Assembly: GCA_033032175.1 (NCBI GenBank)
Contig: CM065320.1
Coordinates: 15,395,413-15,459,412, forward strand
Direction: 5' to 3'
Origin: Saturnia japonica
Taxonomy: Eukaryota > Arthropoda > Insecta > Lepidoptera > Saturniidae
DNA length: 64,000 nt
A program made the translations under genes and the position numbers. Position 1 is the first letter of the stretch. Each line of letters starts with the position of its first letter. Positions 13,601-25,600 of the stretch are shown in pieces. Under the pieces are notes generated by a model that worked only from the letters and a program-made list of their open reading frames with translations, searched no databases and had not been told where the DNA came from.

Positions 13601-16600
13601 TTATAGCTATATTTAGTTATCACAAGTAATAAATAAAATCTGGGAGAATATCTTACAAAAAAACACCTATCTCCTAAATATAAAGTTTCATCCAAATCAT
13701 GGGAACCGTTTCCAAAAAATTAACTACATACCTACATATGTACAAGAATTTCTCAGTCAATAGTCTTATATAGATTAGATTAATTGGGGCCATGGGTAAT
13801 GTTGGAAATGTAATTTTATTTAGCTCGGTCGCTAAAATTGCTTAATGAGGGCAAGGGCGGTTGAGTCACTGGGGGTTGCACATTGGGAGGAGGTGCGCTG
13901 GCGCACGTCCCCGGCAACCTAGTCGGCGCTTTCGCCGGTCAGTCGGTTGTACGCTGCCACTGAGCGTCCCGCGTTATGTTTGTTGAGCGCCACATAATTG
14001 CGTAATTGGGAATTGTTGGTGTTATTCAGTCTGTGTTTTCGTTGTATTGTATAACTTTGAGTTGTGTCTCGGGAGTTTTGCTGAGCTGTTGGTTACGGTA
14101 ACTAGCTGCGGTTCCAGTGCCAGGGAAGCTAGGACTATCTTGTGCGATTTGAGGCTGTAACACACACATACAGTTCACTCTACCCACATACTTCACAATT
14201 TACACAGTCTAGGTCGACGGGGTTGCGGCCAGGAATACCGCCCGCGCCTGGTGAAGGTAAGTCATCCTTTGTAATTATAGTTCTGCTGCGTATCGTAGTT
14301 TATATTACGTCCGGGTAAGCACGACACGTGAGTTGGTAATTTGTAGGGCCCAGCACCAAAGCTTTTGTCGTCGTAAATATTCTCGAATAAGTAGTGTTGG
14401 ACATATTCGTATTATTATATGGAAGACCAGAGTAATAATGATCCAATCGTTCTGTGTTTCATATAATTTTTTTTTTTTTTTTTATAAAGTTTTGGTTTAT
14501 ACATTTAAGGTAATAGAGAACTTGGGTTGTATTGGACATACTCGTATGATTATTTGGTAGACCAAAGTAATATTGATCTAATCATTTTGAGTTTCAAAAA
14601 AATTTTTTTTTTTTTTATAAAGTTTTGGTATAAACATTTAAGGTGACAAACAAGCGTACGGCCTACCTAATGATAAGCGACTATCTAAGCCTATATACGC
14701 TTGTTAAACCAGAAGTATCACTGGCGTCTTGCAAACTTTTGATCTCCTTTCCCCAAGTAGCTCTGGAAACCCTACTCTTCGCAGAAATAAAACTCAAGAT
14801 TATTTGGCTGCAATTTTAGAGATAAGCACCAAAAAGATTTCTCTGTGACTTACCTCCCTCAAAAGTAAATAAAGTTTGTCGACTATTTTAACAGATGTCA
14901 AGTAACGATTTGGTAACATGCTAAGCTATAAAAGCAAGAGTTCAAGCGCAGCTGCCGGAAAACACCGTTAAGTGTTCGGAGATAAGTTTTTAATAAAACA
15001 CTGTTTTATAACAAAACTTTTCTACCGCTTTTTAAGCGTATTGCGTGCAAGGAAGACTGTGAAATTTGGCATGGTTAAAGTTTATATGGAGAAGAGTGTA
15101 GATAGCTAAAATTGATCAATAATATATGTTAATAATATATTGAATTAAATAAATTAATACATAATAAATAATTTAATATATTTAATACATAATACATAAT
15201 ACATAATAAATAAACTAATAATAATTAATTAATTATTCTCCGACATAATTATATTAAACTGTATTGTATTTAATATGACATGTTGGCTGGGGGAAGCGGA
15301 CCTTTTAACAAGGGTTCATTCATTTTTACTAATTTGAGTATAATAGTATCATCATCAATTGTCAATAAATACAATCGTCGTGAGGAAACACGTACGTTCA
15401 TGGAATATACTTATAGTATTTGAACCAAGTACTTCGCTCGTGAGAAGGTATTTGCATATAAAGAGAAACTAGCTGCTATTTACAACAATTACAGTCGCCA
15501 AACCTGCGTCAATCATGAAACATGGTGAACCGAAACAATATGTTGTGTGATGCCGAAAGCGCCATTATAATATTGTCATAAATAGATAATGGGTTATTGT
15601 ATAAAATATGTATGAGCATACGTCCATCTTTAGCATACGTCACGCCATAGAAACATTATTATAAATAATTAATAATTTCAACAGTGAAGCATTGAACAAA
15701 TAAAATAAATAATTTGGCATAATTCTAAGAAGAAGTTGTTGTACTTGTCCCTTTAATACGTTATGGTTTGATAAACACGAATAATTAACGTACCGCCTAT
15801 GTGGGCGTATGAGCCACCTATCAACATTACGCGTGAATTACTTGGCCTAATATGGACTTGTCGTCAGTTTATATACCACGAGAAAGATATTAGACAAGGC
15901 TTTTATAGGAAATGCTGATGAAATACGGTTCAATGATGTTCAGTGAATATATTTTATATAATATTATATAATGGTATTATGAAATACATTATAGATTTAT
16001 TTAAAGGCGGTATACGTTGAATAGGTTTTTGTATTTCTGAAAAAATATTTTTTATATTTAAGTATATCATAATCAAATACAGTTATAAGGATAATAATGC
16101 TTACGAAAATTAAATGAATTAAAATAAAATGAATAAACTTAAATTAATAATAAATAAGAGTTTCGTAATATAATACACTAGGAGCCGGGACAACAGACAT
16201 TGTTACGCTTTTTCTGTTAGTTAATAGCTCGACCACAGCACCACCTATAGAATTCTAACATTCATCTGGGGGGGTTCGGACTGCAGGGTTTTAATTGAGG
16301 CACACTTTTATTGTTCTTTTGTTATTTACGTTGAACTGTTCTCTTAAACAATTATATTGTCACTTACTTATATTTAATGTTCTTGTTAGTAATTTAAACA
16401 TTTTGTTCTGTTGTGGCAGTCAAGTACCGCCCGATGGTCCCGTTTGAGGCGTTTGTTGAAGTACGACTACATCGACAACGACGAAGCAGTCGTCTGCTTG
16501 TCGCAAGTTTGTTGAGAGTTCGATCTTCAGTTTTATTACACCGAACAATATCTATAAAACATCGACTTAATAAAACAAATATATTATATGAATATGAATC

Positions 16601-19600
16601 GCTAACACATCTAATTTAATAACTCAAGTGATATTTTTTTATACAGATCTACCTGTTCTACCCTGAAGAGTTGTACCAATATATCGGGTCCAAAGGGATT
16701 GTTTCTCTCCAACTCCTCGCGTACTGCTCGTCGTGCTGCAATCCCATCATCTACTGCATCATGAATCGCAAATTTAGGCAGGCGTTCATCAGCCTCTTCA
16801 AAAACTGCAAGTTGTTTAGGTAAAACCACTTCAAAAATTTCATAATTTTTGCCACCTATGCTAAAGTACAAATAGACAGGTAGACTGCTCTGGCTGACTT
16901 TGAATAAAGTTCGATCTACACTCAACTGCCGTTTAGTAAGGGGCTGTGGCAGATACAATATTTTTTTGTAAATATCGATTTGAGAATTTCAATCATCATC
17001 ATCATTTTGATTTAATGTAGTACTTATACAAAGAAATACAAAAGTTTGTACATTGTCAATTCAGAACATAGCGCAATACAATACAAACGAAACAAAGCAC
17101 GTATACTCGTACACGTTATCTTTGAATGGAACCTCCTTTCTGTATTTATTTATTTTGTAACTTGGGCCAACACTTACTAATAATACAAAAATCATAGTTC
17201 AAAATATTTTTAAAGTATTTTAGTAAATAATGTTAAGCTAGCCTACTATCTATCATCTTCAAGTAGAAAATTTGTTATCAGCTGCATTTGGGGTAATAAC
17301 AATTCGCCTTATAGAAAGAATTTATCTTTAATATACACAACCTAGTCTCCACTCCCTTTCATAAATGTATGTACATACCAAAAAGAATAAAATAAACATT
17401 TTTCCATTTCATCATCAATACATACCTTATATCACTTATTATATTATTTATTTACCATATTTCATTTGGCAGATATGCGATTATAATGTAATGAATAAGA
17501 TTATGAAGGATTATATCAAACTAAGCTTGAAAATAGTACCAGTAACAGACAATCAGAGGAGTAATAGGTTCATACCACGTACATGTCATAAAAGGGATGA
17601 AAGTGATATAACTAGAATAGTATTAAGTAAAAAGTGACCCACCCCAGCTAAAAAGTGTATAAAGTCATGTTTGATTGATTTAGAGCATATCGTTTTAGTA
17701 TTGATAGTTCATTGTTAGAAAAAGTGTGCTTAGCTCATGGCGCGCAATTTGTAGTCTATAAGTAAGCCGTAACGGACTGCTGCCCAACCGTTTTGCTGCG
17801 AGTAATTTCATTGGTTGCGCGTAATTTTAAATCCGTAATAACTTCTACGGTATTCATTTAAATGATTTAATGTAAAAGTCAGTTTTAATCTAAATTAAAT
17901 GCCCAAGTTGACTAACATTTGTCTGGTTATGGGTTAATATTAAATTCCCTAATCTAATAATGTAATATTTTTAATTATTATGTTGAAGATAAAAATGGTT
18001 AAGGTGAGTCATCCTTAGGATATTGGCATCGAGGACTTTTCTCTAGGCTTTTTGAAAAACTTCAACTCTTTAGTATATCACCTTGATATATCTTTTAACT
18101 TAAGTTATAGCCAGCGTAAGCCATGTAAGTGCCTAAAAATCGATTTATTGACGACTTGATTACAAAACATTGAATTTTCTCTACTATACAAAAATGTAAC
18201 TCGAATGAATTGTATATACTAATCTTCCGCTAAAAAATCTCTAAGTATTAATCTTTTCTAAAAAAGATCTAAATGATAGTGAAAACCGAATAAATATCCG
18301 TTGCGTGGTTTAGAAAAAGTAAGCGGGCAAACATACAAATGCGTATAGGGACCTTCTTTTCATACTATGTATAGATGAAGGAAGGCTGATGAAGGCCTTG
18401 ATGGATTTTGTGAAGAATGATATGTGTGTAAAAGGTCTGAATACTGAGATGCAAATTAATAGCGCAAAGTGGAAGAGGAAAACATATTTTGTTGAACCTG
18501 GTAAGAAAAAGAAGAATGAGACAAGAGTTATGTAAATTTCATCATAGTGGCACCTACATATTGTACATCAGAACATTCTATACAAATATACCTACTAATA
18601 CATGATGTGGTAATACTATGTAAATCTTATCTTGAAGGAACTTATTTTAAATATTTAATACTTTTAATCGAATGTACAAACTTATAACATAAGTGAGTTT
18701 TTGAAGTGAAGGGTCATAAAGGATTTCAAGTTAAAAATGTTTACTTACTTTTGTTTGTTAAAATTCTATTGCTAGAAAACTTGTATTTATATGTCATAGT
18801 CGCCAACGCGGATTTGCCATCAATGGGCTTAAATGAAATCAACGAGACTGGGAGGGTTTACTCCTAAGAGACAATTTCATTGAATTAAAATGTAAATAGA
18901 CCTAGAGTTAATTAATTTGCCAATAATTGAGTTTAAACACCAACACAAGACGCAGTCTATAATAATACCACAATAAATATTAAGATTAGTCTTATTATCT
19001 TAACATATAGGTTTTAATTAGTTAAAACTTCAGTATATTCGTATGGTTTTATCAATATTCTCGCCAGATATGTTTGTTCAAATTTTAGTAGGTAAATATG
19101 GTGAAGATGAAATATACAGATTTTGTTTAATGCTTGACATATTATGTAGGTACTATAAATGTTGATCATTAGTGATTTAAGCTAGCATGGTAGACGCACT
19201 TTTTATAGTTTGAGAAGTTCTATGGCTAAAAATCAAAAGTAAAATAAAACGTAAAGAGACTGATCACTAACAGCGTAACAAGAAGGTAGCCTAGATCATT
19301 GTTTTTTTATACTAGCTTGCTAAAATATTTGTACAGCACTTGATGTAAAGTGCGGTACAATCCACAAACAACGGCAACCATCGGTGATGCAAATTTCATC
19401 GGCAGTTGTCGATGTCCTACCAGCCTGCTAAAATGCCTCTTCACGCCTCGTTTGAAGGACCCAATATCATAGGAAGGAGCAAACACACTGACTGTAAGAT
19501 TATTCCACATCTGTACTGTACGGCAAAGGTAAGAATCAGCGAACCTCCTTGTTCATGCCATGACGGGCGCTATCGTGCAGCAGTGGCTTTGTAGACAAGT

Positions 19601-22600
19601 CCGCGTGGCTCTGAAGTGGAAGGGAAAGGACACGATAAGGTTAAAAAATTCTTCAGAACATTCACCATAATACAAACGATAAAACACGCTTAGGGATGCT
19701 ATATCTCTTCGCAGCTGAAGCGGTTCTAAATACTTAGTTACGTCTACATAATTCACAATACGTACTGCCCGTCGCTGCAACCTGTGCAGAGCATCGAGAA
19801 GGTTTTTGGTGGATGTCCCAGAGATGCAAACAATATTCCTTGCACGGCCGAATATGTAATGAGCCTTTTGTGCGTTGTGATGTGGCATACATTTTCTTTA
19901 AGTTCATCGGCAAAGTGACTGCACTGTGCCTGATGGTAAGTACTGTACAATCTAAAAACAATGGCGACCACCAGTAGCCACTCTCATGTCAATCTACATA
20001 AATAAAAAACGGGTTATGAACTGCTGATCTCGAAACACGACGCGCATAAGTAAATTATTATAACAGGCTTTCACCAGATATTAGTGATCACGGTCCAGTC
20101 GCGTTGTGTAAGTCTACCGTCCCGCTATTGCAATTTCTTCACTCGTTACTCAACAGAGTTCACTGTGTGTTAGTTTGGATATCTCAAGTCTTAAGATACT
20201 ATTGTATTTGACTTTCTTTATACTCCTTACACTGATGACTCACTGATAGCGTGTACTGGCATCTTGTTGATCGAATCCATGTAATAGGGCTCAACTTTCA
20301 ATGAAGTAAAGACGAAACTTTAGCATTGGTGGTAGAACATTCTATTATGCCCGTCTGTCTAAGTTACCATCCCCCAAATACCTATAGGTGCATTCCCGCT
20401 GCTGCACTGGAGTCAGTCCTCCCAGTACGCTTACCGTGTTACCATCTTGAGTCAAATCATGATATAATATTCAGATGAATATGTGGCCAACAGCTAAATT
20501 ATAAAAAATAAGTGCTAGCAAGCACGAGTGACTTTTGTCACCGTGGCTATTTCGTCACCCTTGTCCGTTCCTATGGATATATACGGAGGTGCGCGCACGC
20601 TACGACGTGACAAAATAGTCTTATCCATAGAATTGACAAGAATGACGAAACAGTCAAAGTGACAAAAGTCACACGTACGCGCGTGCTGTGAAAACTAAAC
20701 TCTTAGGATGAGCATTGACCCGAAACCTTAATTGCATTGTAAAGCAACTTTGACTTTGTGAAGGCCCTTTTCACTGAATAATAATCAGAGAACATGAGTC
20801 TACGTAGTAATAGTATATCAATGAAAACCATTTTATTTATTGACTTTTTACAGTGTACTCTAAACTCAAGCCGTTAATACTAATTATTAAAAAAGGCAAA
20901 ACAAAAAGATTAGCTTTACTGTTTTCAAATTGCAATGCAAACATTGCAACTCGCCAAGTATTATAATTAATAAAAAAAACTTAAGGCCTTTTGGAATAAG
21001 GATACACATACTCTGCTGATATGCGTTATATAAAAGAAAACTAAAATAGAATATAAATATATCGCATTTATGATATATTTTATTTCAAATTTATGTTCAC
21101 AAAATATTGTGTCATTTTTTAATTAAATTCTTGTACAAATATAGAATTATTTATTAACCCATGGAAATATGTTGTACATTATAGAATGTACACAATCTAA
21201 CAGGTGTCATGTTAGTTGACTATATTTTCAGGATGGCATTTCTAATCAGAAGTTTTTTTTAATTTTTTTTACGAAAATATTAACTTTTATTTCATTTCAT
21301 CGTCAATAACGCCGAACATAAGATTTAAAATCATGTTTGAATAATTAAATTTGATAAATAATTAATGAAGATATGGCAATGCCATAAAAAAACATTTTAA
21401 GAAAAAAAGTGTGTGCATGTAACCTTTACGCGCGATTGAAGTAAAACTTCTTTGGCGTTGACGGCATATATCACTGAAATGATTAAATTTTATTATTGAA
21501 TATTATAGAATGTCACAATCGTCAGAAAATTTATTAATAATTTATTTATTACAAAAGTAATCAATAAACAATTATATTTAGAGATTTTCAAAAAACTTTG
21601 TATTTTAAAATATTTTTTTAAGAATATTGAATTTTTATTCACCTTGCTATTCACAATTGATCCGTTTGAAAATATTGGAAATAAATAACCCTAATTGATT
21701 ATGATATTTGCCACTAGCTGGCGTATAAGTCAAGAAGCGTATAAGTCGAGAAGACATATACTTACGACCAATCCAAATTATTATTTTTGAATACCGGAAA
21801 CTAAGTAAGCGTTACTTCCGTCAAAAAAAAATCTGTGTTACTCCCTAGTCGCGCCTAAAGAAGTTTTACTTCAAAAATAATAAATAGAAATATTAACTGC
21901 TACGGTACATACAGGAAAATGGATAATCATACCTTTTTGTTCTTCTCTTTTAAAACTTTGTTTTAATATACTAGCTTGACAAAATAACCGTACAGAACTG
22001 ATTTGTAAGTACGATACAGTCCATAAACAACGGCGACCGTCGGTGACACAAATTTCAGGTCATTATCATGCCAGGCTGCTGAAATGTCTCTTCATGCCTT
22101 GTCTGAAGCATCCAATATCATCACATCTGCACGGTAAGGCAAAGATAAGGAGTAGAAAACTTCTTTGTTAGTACCATGATGAACGCTACCGTATATCTGT
22201 GGCTTCGTAGACCAGTTTGACGTACGTATGTCGTTTGTGTAGACGATTAAATAAGGTCAAACAACCCTTCAGAACATTTAGCACGATAAAGATGGTAAAA
22301 CACGCTCAGTGAGGCAATGTATTCTAATGGGAATGATATATTGTACAGGACATGTTTTCGTGAGAAGTCTGAAGGTGGTAAACAAGCTACTCCGCCACCG
22401 GTGAGCTCAAGCCAAGAGGTCACTGCCTGTATCTTACGCGGAAGTCACACTGGACGTACAGGTAAGGGATAAAAAATTTCTGTTTATAAATGAGTTTTCA
22501 ACTTTACAAGTCTTAGTTTAGTGCGTTTATTACGTAGTAATTATTTTCAGTCCCTTATTTTATTTTTACAATTCATTAAAGTCAATCAATTGAGGAATAA

Positions 22601-25600
22601 CATGTACTTCCCGTGTACAAACTTTATCAAAACCAGTTGTTTCTTTTACGAATTCTAAAAGCATTATTGACGATTCTTATAACCTATCAATTGGAGAAAG
22701 ACATGTAGGTACTTCCAGTATAAAAAATTTCAGGTACGTATAGGTACGTTATTAGTCTCCTATAAATTAGATGCCTATTTACAGACAGAACTACATGTTT
22801 GTTAAAATAGGCATACAGGCTAAAAAAGTAATCTACATTCTGTAGGTATCTATAAAATAAATCGTTATTTTAAATTTTTTTGAATTCAATTTCTACATAA
22901 ATTATTTCAAACGAACGAAAGTTAGATATTTATATTAAGGAAAGTAGAAAACAAACTTTCTTATTGAAGAAACAAATTGAAAGATATATAAAAATAGAAC
23001 TGACGAAAATTCAATTATAAATAAATATTCATTTCAAAACTCAGTTGTAATTTCAATGTTCTGTTTGTAAAGCCGTCATCTAAATGTTTCTAATTTTGAA
23101 GCAGTTTTCACTAATTACACAAGGTAAAGTCTCGGAAGACTGAATATTCGATGTGGTATGTGAATTTTCGTGTGATGTTATGTCTGGCTTTATATGTTAA
23201 ACAAGACTTACAAGTCAGTGGAATTAATTATTAGTATAAGCCCGTTTAGGTATATTACGAGATTTCAAACATATTATATGAACACGTAGGAAGTTTATGG
23301 GTTTTTACAAGCACTGGTACATTTACTTTAGAGAGTTTATTTTAAAGTCATTTTTTAGTAATGTTTTTTATAGTAGCACAGCAAAGTGTTCTTGAAGGTG
23401 AGAGCGCAGTATAATCCAAAAAGAAATACGATGTCTGAGATATCAGTGATCTGCCGATGTTAATCGCTGTCGTCTAAACCTCAAGGCAGCTTGATATACA
23501 CGAGCCGATCCCGAAATGAGAGACGGCTAAGCGTGCATTCATGGTAGGTGATACACCTGGTATATGATGATCGAGATCCAGTGTCGTACCATCTAGCTAG
23601 TATCTTTTTGTATAACAAAGTAGATGTTCTAATACCGTACTGTTCCCGGATATAGTAGTAGTAGAAGTATTAGTAGTATATTGTGGTCAGCTCCAGTAGC
23701 CATGGGCTGAAATCACTAGTTAACATTAATTAAGATAGAAAGGCACAGAGATACTTCTTTGGAGAGTTATCTCTACTTGAGGCAGTCCAACTATTGGTTT
23801 TTTTTTTTTTTTTTTAATGTGGAGGGAAAACCCATCATGGGTACACACTCGCCCGGGGGGACGAGTGGTTATGTGAGACTCCTACTCACTAAAAAACTCC
23901 ACGGTGTACCATCCGCCGCCATACTGGGGTGACGCGGGCACTGCGCTGGCATACAGCCGCGCCGCCCCGGCGGCCGGCCCGGCTAACCGGGCCCCGGCCT
24001 AATTAGGAGACAGCTAAGTACACGATAGCCGTCTCCTACGTCCGCCGAACCTGTGCAATGAGGAGACGGGCCCCCCGACCCATCTCCTCTGGTTCAGCTA
24101 GGGTGGCGGGAGTTGGCGGATGAACCGCCTCCTCTTGCCACCCGTTCGTCTTTGGCGGAGAGGGCCGCTCAGGGGATCCCCCTCGCGTACCCTCTCCGCA
24201 GCCTCCTTCTGCGAGATGACTTCCTCGCAGAAGGAGGCCATTGCCTTCCATGCAGTCTCGCTGTCGAGCATGGCTCTCACCACACTCGGCAGCGAGAGGT
24301 CTCCTCCAACAGCTACGGCCAGAGTGCGGCGCTGCTCCACCCACGCAGCACACTCAGACACAGTGTGCTGCGAGCACCTCCGCCTCCAGCTCCCACGGCG
24401 GAGAGCCGGCAAGAGCACAGGCCGCCCCCGCAGACACCGATCGGTACCCACGAATGACCCTCAGCGCCACGACCCGCTGCGTAGCACGCAACACGCGTCG
24501 ATTCGTGGCGCTAAGGGCATCCGACCAGATCGGTGCCCCGTAGACGGCCATGCTCCGCACTACTCCAGAAAATAAGCGGCGACAGCTCGTGCCCGGCCCC
24601 CCCGAGTTTGGAAGAAGCCGGCCGAGAGCCGCCGCCGCTCCCACTATCCGCGGTTCGAGTCCCTTAAAATGGGACTCGAACCGCCAACGACCGTCCAGGA
24701 TGAGGCCCAAATATTTCATCTGGGCCCCAACCCGGACCCTTATACCCTCTACATATATGTGGGCCCCAGGAGGCGGCCCACACCGAGGCCCATGGAAGAG
24801 AAGGGCCTCGGTCTTCTCACCCGCCACCCTAAGGCCCAACGACTTTATGCGCCTGACCACAAGGGCAGTGCCCTCTGTGGCCAGGCGCGCCACCTCCTCA
24901 AAACTTCCTCCCCGGGCTACAACCAGGGTGTCGTCCGCGTAGCACAGCACCCGAATCCCCGAAGGGAGCGCTACGCGTAGCACCCAGTCGTAGCCCATGT
25001 TCCACAGGAGCGGCCCCAGAACCGACCCCTGTGGAACACCACACCCAACGCGACACTGGACCACAGCCCCCCTTCCGTCCACGAAGGCGACCTACCTGTC
25101 CTGGAGGTAGTCCCCCAACAGCCGCCGCAGGTACGAGGGCACTCCGAAAAACCGGAGCGCCTCCCGTATAACACCATGCGGCAGACTGTTGAAGGCGTTG
25201 GCGATGTCAATCGACACCGCCAACAGCCTACCTCCTCCCTCGGTCGCCTCCGCAGACCACTCCTTCAGGGTGGAGAGGGCGTCCAAGGTTGAACGCCCCC
25301 TCCGGAAGCCGAACTGCCGGTCTGATAGTACCGGCCCAATTTCCTCCATGTGCCGGACGACACGAGACGCCAGAATGCGCTCCAGCATCTTTCCCGTGTC
25401 GTCCAGCAGCACAAGGGGCCGGTACGATGACGGGCAGCCCGGGGGGCGACCCTCCTTCGCCAGAAGGCAGAGTCGCCCCACCTTCCAGAGCTTCGGGAAC
25501 CGTCCAGCTGACAAACAACGGTTGAACTGCTCCCGAAGCTCTCCCCCCATGTGCTCCAACGCCACACTTAGAAGCCGGCCCGGACGTCCGTCCGGGCCAG

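Noticed and set aside
16413..16619. 68-codon ORF as an extra GPCR exon
   Set aside because: TM6 and TM7 exons already join in phase 0, and this block would insert non-matching sequence in the third extracellular loop.
16611..16958. 115-codon - strand ORF
   Set aside because: It is antisense to the TM7 exon; the + strand reading carries NPIIY and the helix 8 motif with a good acceptor.
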